Source: Ancylobacter novellus
GTDB lineage: Bacteria > Pseudomonadota > Alphaproteobacteria > Rhizobiales > Methylopilaceae
DNA length: 64,000 nucleotides
NCBI GenBank assembly: GCA_003241695.1
Contig: QFPN01000008.1
Span: 186,001-250,000, forward strand
Direction: 5' to 3'
The translations under genes were made by a program, and so were the position numbers. The notes beneath the pieces are model-generated. The model saw nothing but the letters and a program-made list of their open reading frames with translations. It was not told where the DNA came from and made no database searches. Position 1 is the first letter of the stretch. Every line of letters starts with the position of its first letter. Below are positions 16,326-24,837 of this stretch, in pieces.

Positions 16326-17015
16326 TCAGAGGCGGCGGAACGTCAGATAGGTCCCGCGCCGCCCCTCGCGGATCGCCTTCGCCTCGTAGCGGGTGCCGGG
16401 CCAGCCCGGAAACGGCTCGCGCCAGTCGGCAGGACGCTCGGCGGTCCATTCGAAATCGGGCGAACGCGCGACATGGGCCAGCGTCCAGGCGACGTAGCTG
16501 TCGATGTCGGAGGCGAAACGGAACAGGGCGCCGGGGACCATGACGCGGGCGAGGCGCGCGAGATTGCGGTCCGACACGAAGCGGCGCTTCCAGTGGCGCG
16601 TCTTGGGCCAGGGGTCGGGATAGAGCAGGTCGACGCCCGCGATCACGCCGTCGGGCAGGCGGTCGAGCAGGATCGTGGCGTCGTCGCCATAGAGGCGGAC
16701 GTTGTCGAGGCCGAGCCGCTCGACGCCCGCGACGCCCTTGGCGAGGCCGTCGACGAAGGGCTCGACGCCGATGAAGCCGACGTCCGGCGCTTCCGCCGCG
16801 CGATGGAGCAGATGCTCGGCGCCGCCGAAGCCGATCTCGAGCCGGACCTCGCGGACCGGCGCTGCGAAAAGCGAGGCCAGATCGGCAGGAAGGTTCTCGG
16901 GATCGACCGACAGGCGCGGCAGCGCGTCGGCGAACGTCTCGGCGCGGCCCTTGCGAAGCTGCTTGCCGTGGCGGCGGCCGAAGAACGAGCCGTCGTAGCG
17001 GGAGGCTTCGGTCAT
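16326..17015 (-). CDS. trmB: tRNA (guanine-N7-)-methyltransferase
   Basis: About 229 residues. It methylates G46 of tRNA using S-adenosylmethionine. The SAM-binding motif is LEIGFGGAEHLL, followed by FIGVEPF and the family signature VDLLYPDPWPKTRHWKRRFV with the conserved Pro-Asp-Pro-Trp-Pro. The N-terminus YDGSFFGRRHGKQLRKGR is the usual TrmB start. ATG at 17015 is preferred over the in-frame ATGs at 17039 and 17069, because those lie in an extragenic palindromic repeat. The gene follows metK, the supplier of its cofactor, as in many alphaproteobacteria. Confidence 0.93.
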   Translation of the reverse strand: MTEASRYDGSFFGRRHGKQLRKGRAETFADALPRLSVDPENLPADLASLFAAPVREVRLEIGFGGAEHLLHRAAEAPDVGFIGVEPFVDGLAKGVAGVERLGLDNVRLYGDDATILLDRLPDGVIAGVDLLYPDPWPKTRHWKRRFVSDRNLARLARVMVPGALFRFASDIDSYVAWTLAHVARSPDFEWTAERPADWREPFPGWPGTRYEAKAIREGRRGTYLTFRRL

Positions 17016-17036
17016 GGCGATGCTGAACCGCTCCGT

Positions 17037-17109
17037 CATGGCCCGGCTTGACCGGACCATCCATCTCAAACGTCGAGCACCATGTCGATGTGGGTCCTCC
17101 GGTCAAGCC
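17037..17109. repeat. Extragenic palindromic repeat between metK and trmB
   Basis: The 12-bp arms GGCTTGACCGGA (17045-17056) and TCCGGTCAAGCC (17098-17109) are perfectly complementary and enclose 41 bp. The flank CATGGCCCGGCTTGACCGG resembles the dispersed extragenic palindromes common in Hyphomicrobiales genomes. Because the element is repetitive noncoding DNA, in-frame ATGs in it are poor start candidates for trmB. It may fold in the metK-trmB mRNA. Confidence 0.6.
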
Positions 17110-17182
17110 GGAGGAAGACGGCGGAGGCGGCCGCTCCCTTACCGTGACCGGTCCGGCCTGATCGGATGAGTCTCTTGCGCCC

Positions 17183-18355
17183 TCAGCCGAGCGCCGACTT
17201 CAGCGCCTCGGCGAGGTCGGTCCGCTCCCAGGAGAAGCCGCCGTCGGCGTCCGGCTCGCGGCCGAAATGGCCGTAGGCCGCGGTGCGGGCGTAGATCGGG
17301 CGGTTGAGGGAGAGATGCGTGCGGATGCCGCGTGGGCTGAGGCTCATCACCTCGCCAAGCACCTTTTCGAGCTTCGCCTCGTCGACGCGGCCCGTGCCGT
17401 GCAGATCCACATAGATCGACAGCGGCTCCGAAACGCCGATGGCGTAGGAGAGCTGGATCGTGGCGCGGTCGGCGAGGTCGGCGGCGATCACGTTCTTGGC
17501 GAGGTAGCGCGCCGCGTAAGCCGCCGAGCGGTCCACCTTGGTCGGGTCCTTGCCCGAAAACGCGCCGCCGCCATGCGGGGCCGCGCCGCCGTAGGTGTCC
17601 ACGATGATCTTGCGGCCGGTCAGGCCGGCGTCGCCGTCCGGGCCGCCGATGACGAAGGAGCCGGTCGGGTTCACGTGCCAGACCGTCTCGTCGGAGATCC
17701 AGCCCTCGGGAAGCGTTTCGCGGATATAGGGCTCGACGATCGCGCGGATGTCGCGCGAGGTCTGGCTCTCTTGCGTGTGCTGCGTCGAGAGCACGATCGA
17801 GGTCACGCCGACCGGGACGCCGTTCGCGTAGCGCACCGTCACCTGGCTCTTGGCGTCGGGGCCGAGCGTCGGCTGCTCGCCGGAATGACGGACCTCGGCG
17901 AGGCGCTTCAGGATCTTGTGGGAGTAGTAGATCGGCGCCGGCATCAACTCGGGCGTTTCGCGGCAGGCGTAGCCGAACATGATGCCCTGGTCGCCCGCGC
18001 CCTCGTCCTTGTTGCCGGACGCGTCCACGCCCTGCGCGATGTGCGCCGACTGGGCGTGCAGATAGACGTCGATCTCGGCGGTCTTCCAGTGGAAGCCGTC
18101 CTGCTCGTAGCCGATGTCGCGGATCGCCTCGCGCGCCGTTTCGACGATGCGGTCGGAGGTGACGCTCTCCGGGCCGCGCACTTCCCCGGCGATCACCACG
18201 CGGTTCGTGGTCGCGAGCGTCTCGCAGGCCACGCGCGCCTCGGGCATCTCGCCGAGATAGAGATCGACGACCGCGTCGGAAATGCGGTCGCAAACCTTGT
18301 CGGGATGGCCTTCGGAAACGGACTCGGAGGTGAACAGATAGTCGGCGCGGGCCAA
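17183..18355 (-). CDS. metK: S-adenosylmethionine synthetase
   Basis: 390 residues, full length. It makes S-adenosylmethionine from methionine and ATP. The N-terminal motif FTSESVSEGHPDKVCDRISDA holds the ATP-binding His and Asp. GAGDQGIMFGYA and the P-loop-like GGGAFSGKDPTKVDRSAAYAAR are both present. It starts with TTG at 18355; no ATG is available in the region, and MARADYLFTSESV matches usual family starts. A GGGAG ribosome-binding site lies 6 bases upstream, partly inside a stem-loop (separate entry). It lies between an XRE regulator and trmB, a conserved alphaproteobacterial arrangement. Confidence 0.97.
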   Translation of the reverse strand: MARADYLFTSESVSEGHPDKVCDRISDAVVDLYLGEMPEARVACETLATTNRVVIAGEVRGPESVTSDRIVETAREAIRDIGYEQDGFHWKTAEIDVYLHAQSAHIAQGVDASGNKDEGAGDQGIMFGYACRETPELMPAPIYYSHKILKRLAEVRHSGEQPTLGPDAKSQVTVRYANGVPVGVTSIVLSTQHTQESQTSRDIRAIVEPYIRETLPEGWISDETVWHVNPTGSFVIGGPDGDAGLTGRKIIVDTYGGAAPHGGGAFSGKDPTKVDRSAAYAARYLAKNVIAADLADRATIQLSYAIGVSEPLSIYVDLHGTGRVDEAKLEKVLGEVMSLSPRGIRTHLSLNRPIYARTAAYGHFGREPDADGGFSWERTDLAEALKSALG

Positions 18356-18364
18356 GGGAGTCTC

Positions 18365-18392
18365 CCGAACGGTCGAACGGCGGACCGTTCGG
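18365..18392 (-). promoter_or_regulatory. Stem-loop in the metK 5' leader
   Basis: Perfect 9-bp arms CCGAACGGT and ACCGTTCGG with a 10-nt loop end 9 bases before the metK TTG start, and the base of the stem overlaps the GGGAG ribosome-binding site. This could be an operator or a leader structure that limits translation. It does not look like the known SAM-I, SAM-II or SAM/SAH riboswitch folds by eye. The structure is seen; the function is inferred. Confidence 0.45.
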
Positions 18393-18510
18393 TTCTACGA
18401 ACGACCGCGTTCTTTCCAGAAGCCCGCCCGGCGGTCAAGCGACCAAGGGCGCGCAAAACGCCAGGGCCGCCCGTCAGAGGCGGCGCCGGCCGGTTCGATG
18501 GGCGGATGGA

Positions 18511-18921
18511 TCAGCTTGCTTTGGGTTGATCAGCCAGAGCCGACACGAGGTCGACGATCTTCCGACGGACCTTAGGATCGGAAATCCGGACGAACGACTT
18601 GTTGAGCTGCAGTCCTTCTGTGGTGGTCAGGAAGTCCACCACATAGTCGGATCCCGCCGATTCGCCGAACCCGCCGCTCTTGGTTTCGGCGCCGGGCGCG
18701 TCGTCGAAGAAATAGGACACCGGAACGCCGAGCACGATCGAGATCTGCTGCATGCGGCTCGCGCCGATACGGTTCGTGCCTTTCTCGTATTTCTGGATCT
18801 GCTGGAACGTGATGCCGAGCGCCTCGCCCAGCTTTTCCTGGCTCATGCCGATCAAGACACGCCTCATTCGCACCCGGCTGCCGACATGCTTGTCGATCGG
18901 GTTGGGCGTTTTCTTAATCAT
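18511..18921 (-). CDS. XRE/Cro-family helix-turn-helix regulator
   Basis: 136 residues. The DNA-binding domain is at about 13-67: VGSRVRMRRVLIGMSQEKLGEALGITFQQIQKYEKGTNRI has the two HTH helices. The C-terminal half (SDYVVDFLTTTEGLQLNKSFVRISDPKVRRKIVDLVSAL) is a conserved domain of the alphaproteobacterial branch of this family, which typically sits between lnt and metK. Its position suggests control of metK or of itself, but the target is not known. A 155-bp gap separates its stop from metK, and about 140 bp separate it from lnt, leaving room for its own promoter. Confidence 0.9.
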   Translation of the reverse strand: MIKKTPNPIDKHVGSRVRMRRVLIGMSQEKLGEALGITFQQIQKYEKGTNRIGASRMQQISIVLGVPVSYFFDDAPGAETKSGGFGESAGSDYVVDFLTTTEGLQLNKSFVRISDPKVRRKIVDLVSALADQPKAS

Positions 18922-19062
18922 TTCACTCTCCTCGCAACCGATCTTCCGGCGTCGCCCCCGCCTTGGATCTCCCCTTCAGGACGCGCGCGAATTTCGACCG
19001 CGAGCATGATCGTGCCGCGTTCGGCGGCATCAGGTGTAAATGGTCATTTCGTCTAAGGCTTG

Positions 19063-20658
19063 TCAAACACGAGATTTACGCGCGAAGACAAGGCACAGAA
19101 AAGCCGCAGGCATTAACAAATGAAGCAAACCATGGGTCGTCGCGAAGACCGTCGGTTCAATCGGAAGCGGCAATCGCGCGTCGACCACGCCCCGCTCCCC
19201 GAGCGGCGCCGACGCAAGGACGCGGCCATATGAGTCGACGATCGACGACACGCCCCCGTTCGCCGAGCGCACCATCGGCAACCCCTGCTCGATCGTGCGC
19301 ACGCGCGCCTGCGCGGCGTGCTGATAGGGGCCGGGCGTGCGGCCGAACCAGGCGTCGTTGGTGACGTTCAGCAGGAAGTCGGGCCGTTCCTCGCCCGCCG
19401 CCTCCTCCGGAAAGATCGCCTCGTAGCAGATCAGCGGCCGGAAGCGCCTGCCGCCCGGCAGCGAGAGCACGGCGCGCCGGTCGCCGCTCGAAAAGCCTCC
19501 GCGCTGCCGGGTGAGCGCCTCGAAGCCGAGCGCTTCGAGGGCGGACTGGAACGGCAGATACTCGCCGAACGGCACGAGGTGGATCTTGTCGTAGGTCGCA
19601 CGGATCGAGCCGTCGTCGCCCACGACGTAGACCGAATTCCAGAAATCGGCCTCGCCCGAGCCGTCCGGCCGCCGCGCGCCGCGGACCGCGCCGGTGACGA
19701 GCGCCGCGCCGGGCGCGAGGCTCGCCCCGATGCGCGCAAGCGCCGCGGGCGTTTGCGCCAGCAGGAACGGAAAGGCCGATTCCGGCCACACCACCAGCGA
19801 GGCGTCGGCGAAGCCGCGCCGCTGCGGGTCTCGCGCCTCATCGGTCAGCGCGATATAGGCGTCCATGACGGTGTCGCGGGCGCTCTCCTGCGACTTCACG
19901 TCCTGCGGGATCTCCGGCTGCAGCACGCGCGCCACGACCTTGTCGTCGAAGGCGGTCGGAGACAAAGCGAGTCGGACGCCGCCGAACGCCGCAAGCGCGG
20001 CAAGAGCCGCGAACGCCGTTCCGAGCAGCGCGCGCGACGGCCTGCCGTCGGCCAGAACCGCCGGGGCGGCGAAGATCGCGATCGCCGCATAGGTCAGCCC
20101 CTCGACGCCGATCACCGAGGCGAACTGGCCGAGCCACGCCTGGTCGGCGAGCGCGTAGCCGTACGAGTTCCAGGGAAAGCCGGTGAAGAGATGGCCGCGC
20201 GCGATCTCGGCCAGCCCAAGTCCCGTCGCGAAGACGAGCACGCGGCGCCAGCCCGGCCGCCAGAGCAGCCGCGCAAGCGCGAAGCCCGCCGCGTGGAACA
20301 GCCCGAGCAGCGCCGGAAGCCCTGCGACCGCGAACGGCAACAGCCAGCCGAAGACGTCGGCGTCGACCAGAAAGGCCGAGCCGATCCACCACAGGCCGGC
20401 GAGGAAATAGCCGAAGCCGAACAGGAAGCCGACGCCCGCGGCGTGGAGGGCGCTGCGCAGGCGCGTCCGGCCGGACGCGCCGTCGATCAGCCAGACGGCG
20501 ACCGGAAAGGTCAGCGCTAGGACCGGCCATATCGAGAAGGGCGGCATGGCGAGCGCCGAAAGCGCCCCCGCGCCGAATGCGACCGCCGCCCTGCGACGGC
20601 CCTCGGCGAGCGTGACCCACGCGGCGAAGGCGGAGACGGCCCCGGAAACTCGGCTCAT
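19063..20658 (-). CDS. lnt: Apolipoprotein N-acyltransferase
   Basis: 531 residues. This inner-membrane enzyme adds the third acyl chain to lipoproteins. About seven N-terminal membrane helices (residues 25-230) precede a nitrilase-type periplasmic domain. The catalytic triad is Glu293 (VVWPESAFPF), Lys358 (YDKIHLVPFGEYLPF) and Cys411 (RPLICYEAIFPE), the positions expected from the E. coli enzyme. A C-terminal membrane helix follows. It lies 23 bp after corC, same strand, so probably in one transcript with the upstream genes. Confidence 0.97.
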   Translation of the reverse strand: MSRVSGAVSAFAAWVTLAEGRRRAAVAFGAGALSALAMPPFSIWPVLALTFPVAVWLIDGASGRTRLRSALHAAGVGFLFGFGYFLAGLWWIGSAFLVDADVFGWLLPFAVAGLPALLGLFHAAGFALARLLWRPGWRRVLVFATGLGLAEIARGHLFTGFPWNSYGYALADQAWLGQFASVIGVEGLTYAAIAIFAAPAVLADGRPSRALLGTAFAALAALAAFGGVRLALSPTAFDDKVVARVLQPEIPQDVKSQESARDTVMDAYIALTDEARDPQRRGFADASLVVWPESAFPFLLAQTPAALARIGASLAPGAALVTGAVRGARRPDGSGEADFWNSVYVVGDDGSIRATYDKIHLVPFGEYLPFQSALEALGFEALTRQRGGFSSGDRRAVLSLPGGRRFRPLICYEAIFPEEAAGEERPDFLLNVTNDAWFGRTPGPYQHAAQARVRTIEQGLPMVRSANGGVSSIVDSYGRVLASAPLGERGVVDARLPLPIEPTVFATTHGLLHLLMPAAFLCLVFARKSRV

Positions 20659-20681
20659 GGAAAGCCTTCGCGAACGGCTGT

Positions 20682-21665
20682 TCAGGCCGCGTCGGCGGCG
20701 TCTCCCGCACTATCCGATTCGTGCGTCGCGCGCTCGGGTCCGGCGTGGATGCCAACCTCGATGACGCGCCGCGGATCGGCGGCGCGCACCTTGAGGAGAT
20801 GACCGCCCGGTCCCTCGATCTCGTCGCCCTCGCTCGGCACCCGGCCCGCGAGCGTCACCACGAGGCCGCCGATGGTGTCGACCTCGTCCTCGAAGGCCGC
20901 GACGTCAAAGCTCGGGCCGACGGCCTCGGCGACCTCGTCGAGCGGCGCGCGGGCGTCGGCGATGAAGCCGCCGTCGCCGTCGGCGCGGATGCTCGCCACC
21001 GCCTCGTCGTCGTGCTCGTCCTCGATGTCGCCGACGATGGTCTCGACCAGATCCTCGATCGTCACGAGCCCGTCGACGCCGCCATACTCGTCGACGACGA
21101 GCGCGAGGTGCTGGTGCATCGACTGCATGCGGTTGAGCAGGTCGACGATCGGCATCGAGGGCGGCGCGAAGATCACCGGCCGCACCACGTCGCAGTCGGC
21201 GATGCGCGCGCCGAGATCGACCGCCGCGGCGTCGAATTCGTGCCGTCCGTCATGCGCGCCGCGGGCGAACAAGGCGAGCGCGTCCTTGACGTGGACCATG
21301 CCCTTGGGCTCGTCGAGCGACCCGTTGTGGACAGGCAGGCGGGAATGGCCGCCCTCGGCGAAGGTCTGCAGGAGCTGGCCGAGCGTCACGTCCTCGGACA
21401 CCGAGACGATGTCGGAGCGGTGCACCATGACGTCGTCGACGCGGGCGTCGCGCAGAGCCAGCACGTTGCGCAGCAGCGCGCGTTCCTGGGTCGAGACGGA
21501 GAGGTCGTCGGAGTCGTCCTCGAGCGCCTCGGCGATGTCGTCGCGGGCGGTCGGATGCGCGCCGAGCCCGACGAAGTCCCGAAGGCGCTCGAACCAGTTT
21601 TCGCGGGATTCGGCTTCCGCGATCAGCGCGGCGCCTCGGCGGGCGGGTCGGTCTATATGGGCCAT
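20682..21665 (-). CDS. Hemolysin-family CBS-domain protein (CorC-like)
   Basis: 327 residues, soluble. An acidic N-terminal section (DDIAEALEDDSDDLS) is followed by tandem CBS domains (about 75-215: VDDVMVHRSDIVSVSEDVTLGQLL, and VVDEYGGVDGLVTIEDLVETIVGDIEDEHDD) and a C-terminal transporter-associated domain (about 230-310: LVVTLAGRVPSEGDEIE). Such proteins are called CorC/TlyC and are linked to magnesium or cobalt efflux, though direct function is poorly settled. Its place between ybeY and lnt is conserved in alphaproteobacteria. The gap to ybeY is 12 bp. Confidence 0.92.
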   Translation of the reverse strand: MAHIDRPARRGAALIAEAESRENWFERLRDFVGLGAHPTARDDIAEALEDDSDDLSVSTQERALLRNVLALRDARVDDVMVHRSDIVSVSEDVTLGQLLQTFAEGGHSRLPVHNGSLDEPKGMVHVKDALALFARGAHDGRHEFDAAAVDLGARIADCDVVRPVIFAPPSMPIVDLLNRMQSMHQHLALVVDEYGGVDGLVTIEDLVETIVGDIEDEHDDEAVASIRADGDGGFIADARAPLDEVAEAVGPSFDVAAFEDEVDTIGGLVVTLAGRVPSEGDEIEGPGGHLLKVRAADPRRVIEVGIHAGPERATHESDSAGDAADAA

Positions 21666-21677
21666 CGTGAGCGGGGG

Positions 21678-22190
21678 TCAGTCTGCGGTCAGCGCGTCGA
21701 GCGCGGCGTAGGGATCGGCGACGCCGAGGCGGGCGAGCGCGCGGGTTTCGAGCGCCTCCATCTCCTCGGCTTCCTCGTCGTCGAGATGATCGTGGCCGAA
21801 GAGGTGCAGCACGCCGTGGACCACGAGATGCGAGACGTGGTCGGACAGGCGCTTGCCTTCCTCGCGGGCCTCGCGCTCGACGGTCTCGAAGGCGAGGATC
21901 ACGTCGCCGAGCATCGGCGCGTCGGCGGTCTCGTCCGGCTCGACGGCCGGAAAGGTCAGCACGTTGGTGGGCTTGGGCTTGTCGCGCCACTCGCCGTTGA
22001 GCGCGGCGACGCGCGCGTCGTCCGACAGCGTCACGGCGAGTTCGGCGTCGGGAAGCGCCTTCAGCTCCGCTTCCGCGAAGGCTGCGACGACCGCGGCCGC
22101 GACGACCGCTTCGGCGTCCGGAAGCTCGTTCCAGAGTTCGCTGTCGCGCACGGTCTCGAGCGCGACGGGGGTAGATCGGTCCGGGCTCAT
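21678..22190 (-). CDS. ybeY: Endoribonuclease YbeY, 16S rRNA maturation
   Basis: 170 residues from ATG 22190. It acts in 16S rRNA 3'-end maturation and ribosome quality control. The zinc motif HGVLHLFGHDH supplies the three His ligands. NGEWRDKPKPTNVLTFP is the conserved family segment. The frame extends upstream to 22295, but that part overlaps phoH; the ATG 31 bp after the phoH stop gives a usual N-terminus (MSPDRSTPVALETV). The C-terminus is acidic and Leu-rich. It is in the phoH-ybeY-corC operon, as in many bacteria. Confidence 0.95.
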   Translation of the reverse strand: MSPDRSTPVALETVRDSELWNELPDAEAVVAAAVVAAFAEAELKALPDAELAVTLSDDARVAALNGEWRDKPKPTNVLTFPAVEPDETADAPMLGDVILAFETVEREAREEGKRLSDHVSHLVVHGVLHLFGHDHLDDEEAEEMEALETRALARLGVADPYAALDALTAD

Positions 22191-22221
22191 GGCTCGTTGT
22201 TCAAGGTCTTCTTGGCCGCGC

Positions 22222-23295
22222 TCAAACACTTGGGCTCTGATGCGCGCCCTCATAGGCTCCCACGATACGCGCGACGAGCTCGTGACGCACCACATCCTGC
22301 GCAGAAAATCTCGTGACCCCGACGCCTTCGACGTTCTCCAGCAGCCCGACGGCCTCCGCGAGCCCGGACACCTGACCCGGAGGAAGGTCGATCTGGGTCG
22401 GGTCGCCCGTGACGATCATGCGGCTGTTTTCGCCGAGGCGGGTCAGGAACATCTTCATCTGCATGGACGAGGTGTTCTGCGCCTCGTCGAGCAGGACGAC
22501 GGCGTTGGCGAGCGTGCGGCCGCGCATGAAGGCGAGCGGCGCGATCTCGATCATGCCGGACGTCATGCCGCGCTCGACCTTTTCAGGCGGCATCACGTCG
22601 TAGAGCGCGTCGTAGAGCGGGCGGAGATAGGGGTCGACCTTCTCCTTCATGTCTCCGGGCAGGAAGCCGAGGCGCTCGCCGGCCTCGACCGCGGGACGCG
22701 AGAGGATGATCCGGTCGGCCTCGCCGCGCTCGATCAGCGCCGCGGCCCACGCGACCGCGATGTAGGTCTTGCCGGTGCCGGCGGGGCCGGTCGCGAAGCA
22801 GAGTTCGTGGCGGCCGAGCGCGCGGATGTAGGCGTCCTGCGCCGCCGTGCGGGCCACGATGGTCTTCTTGCGGGTGGAGACCTGAGCGAAGCCCGGCCGC
22901 GGCGCGTCGCCGTCGGTCGGAAACAGCTGCCCCTGGCTGAGCGTCATGCGGATGGCGCCGTCGACGTCGCCGAGCGCCACCTGCTCGCCGCGCCTCACCC
23001 GGTCGTAGAGGCTGTCCAGCACCTTCTTGGCCTGCTGGCAGGCCTCGGCCGGGCCGCGAATCGCGACGTGGTTGCCCCTGACCGTCGCCTCGACGCCGAG
23101 CCTGCGCTCGAGGAAGGCGAGGTTCTGGTCGTGGGAGCCGAACAGGCTCGAGGCGTGGCGGTTGTCCTCGAAGGCGATGGTGACTTCGGCCGGCGAGGCG
23201 TCGCCCTCGCGGGCGAAACCCGGCTTGCGCGGCCGCGCCGCAGCGCTGGCGCTCTTCAGGGGGTCGAAGCCCCGAACGTTCGTCTCCGCCGTCAA
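22222..23295 (-). CDS. PhoH-like ATPase (YbeZ type)
   Basis: 357 residues. An N-terminal region of about 130 residues (KH-like, FLERRLGVEATVRGNHVAIRG) precedes the PhoH ATPase domain. Walker A is GPAGTGKT at 170-177 and Walker B is VVLLDEAQNTSSMQMKMFLTRLG. YbeZ-type PhoH proteins are NTPases or RNA helicases that partner YbeY. The TTG start at 23295 overlaps the miaB stop (TTGA), so translational coupling is likely. Strand and spacing place it in one operon with miaB and ybeY. Confidence 0.95.
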   Translation of the reverse strand: MTAETNVRGFDPLKSASAAARPRKPGFAREGDASPAEVTIAFEDNRHASSLFGSHDQNLAFLERRLGVEATVRGNHVAIRGPAEACQQAKKVLDSLYDRVRRGEQVALGDVDGAIRMTLSQGQLFPTDGDAPRPGFAQVSTRKKTIVARTAAQDAYIRALGRHELCFATGPAGTGKTYIAVAWAAALIERGEADRIILSRPAVEAGERLGFLPGDMKEKVDPYLRPLYDALYDVMPPEKVERGMTSGMIEIAPLAFMRGRTLANAVVLLDEAQNTSSMQMKMFLTRLGENSRMIVTGDPTQIDLPPGQVSGLAEAVGLLENVEGVGVTRFSAQDVVRHELVARIVGAYEGAHQSPSV

Positions 23296-24677
23296 GCGGT
23301 CGCCTCCGCGGGCATGGGAACGGTTTCGCGCGCGCCGCCCGCAGGCGCGGCGAACAGGCTGTTGGTCCCCGCCGACGTGACCACGACCTCGACGAGGTCT
23401 CCGGGCGCGGCGTCGCAGTTCTCGATCTGGACCGGGATCAGATAGGGCGAGCGGCCGCCCATCTGTCCGGGATGGCGGCCCTGGCGCTCGACCAGCACCT
23501 CGAAGCGGCGACCGACCAGCGACCGCTGGAACGCGGCCTGCCGTTCGGAGATGCGCGCCTGGAGCCGCGCGAGGCGCTCGCTCATGACCGCCTCGGACAC
23601 CTGACCGTCGCGATCCGCCGCGGGCGTGCCCGGCCGGGGGCTGTACTTGAAGGTGAAGGAGGCGGCGTAGTCGGCCTCCTCGACGATCCGCATCGTGTCC
23701 TCGAAGTCGGCGTCGGTTTCGCCGGGAAAGCCCACGATGAAGTCGCCCGACAGCGCGAGGTCCGGCCGCGCGGCGCGGATGCGATCGATGAGGCGCAGAT
23801 AGTCCGCTGACGTATGACGGCGGTTCATCGCCTTGAGAATGCGGTCCGAGCCCGACTGCACCGGCAGATGCAGGTAGGGCATCAGCTTGTCGCAGTCGCG
23901 ATGCGCCGCGATCAGGTCGTCGCCGAAGTCGCGCGGGTGGCTGGTGGTGTAGCGCAGCCGCGCCACGCCCTCGATCTCCGCGAGCTCATAGATCAGCCGC
24001 GCCAGCGACCACGGGCGGCCGTCCGGCCCTTCCCCATGATAGGCGTCGACGTTCTGGCCGAGCAGGGTGATCTCGCGCACGCCGGCGCCGGCGAGCCGTT
24101 CGGCCTCGGCCAGAACCTGCGCCACGGGACGCGAGACTTCCGCGCCGCGCGTATAGGGCACGACGCAGAAGGTGCAGAACTTGTCGCAACCCTCCTGCAC
24201 GGTGAGGAAGGCCGAGACGCCGCGGGACGCGATCGTCTTCGGCTGCGGCTTCGCGAGCGCCGCGAATTTCTGCTCGACCGCGAATTCGGTGTCGACCGGC
24301 CGCTCGCCGGCCCGCGCCTTCGCGATCAGGTCGGGGAGGTTCTGGTAGCTCTGCGGTCCGACCACGAGGTCGACCACGGACGAGCGCTTCAGGATCTCGG
24401 CGCCCTCGGCCTGCGCGACGCAGCCCGCCACCGCGACGATCGGCTTGCGGCCGGCCTCCTCGGCCATCTTCCGGATGCGGCCGAGCTCCGAATAGACCTT
24501 TTCGGCCGCCTTCTCGCGGATGTGGCAGGTGTTGAGCACGATGACGTCGGCGTCTTCGGCGCTCGCCGCCGTCGCGTAGCCTTCAGGCGCGAGCGCGTCC
24601 GCCATGCGGTCCGCGTCGTAGACGTTCATCTGACAGCCGTAGGATTTGACGAAGAGCTTTTGGGTACGGGCTGTCAT
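23292..24677 (-). CDS. miaB: tRNA-2-methylthio-N6-dimethylallyladenosine synthase
   Basis: 461 residues. This radical-SAM methylthiotransferase modifies A37 of tRNAs reading UNN codons. The N-terminal UPF0004 domain has the three Cys of the auxiliary cluster (YGCQMN, NTCHIREKA, VAGCVAQ). The radical-SAM CxxxCxxC is CDKFCTFC. A TRAM domain lies at the C-terminus (RFEVLVERQGRHPGQMGGRSPYL). ATG 24677 (MTARTQKLFVKSYGC) is chosen over the longer frame start at 24740, whose extra residues are Arg/Pro-rich and outside the family. Confidence 0.96.
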   Translation of the reverse strand: MTARTQKLFVKSYGCQMNVYDADRMADALAPEGYATAASAEDADVIVLNTCHIREKAAEKVYSELGRIRKMAEEAGRKPIVAVAGCVAQAEGAEILKRSSVVDLVVGPQSYQNLPDLIAKARAGERPVDTEFAVEQKFAALAKPQPKTIASRGVSAFLTVQEGCDKFCTFCVVPYTRGAEVSRPVAQVLAEAERLAGAGVREITLLGQNVDAYHGEGPDGRPWSLARLIYELAEIEGVARLRYTTSHPRDFGDDLIAAHRDCDKLMPYLHLPVQSGSDRILKAMNRRHTSADYLRLIDRIRAARPDLALSGDFIVGFPGETDADFEDTMRIVEEADYAASFTFKYSPRPGTPAADRDGQVSEAVMSERLARLQARISERQAAFQRSLVGRRFEVLVERQGRHPGQMGGRSPYLIPVQIENCDAAPGDLVEVVVTSAGTNSLFAAPAGGARETVPMPAEATA

Positions 24678-24837
24678 TCGATGCTGCGGTCGGTCCCTGG
24701 CGCGTGGGCGCGGCGGAGACCCCGCGCCTTTCGACACCAAAGCCTTACCCCGAAACGCATGACGAGAGAATAGCGCCGCCGCCCGCGCTCACAGGCGCGA
24801 CGGCAAAGGATGCGCGGAGAGCCGGAAGGCCGCCGCC

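Noticed and set aside
18365..18392. metK leader palindrome as another TetR operator
   Set aside because: It shares CCGAACGG with the 19-bp operator, but the arms are spaced by 10 bases instead of one, so the same protein dimer would not fit.
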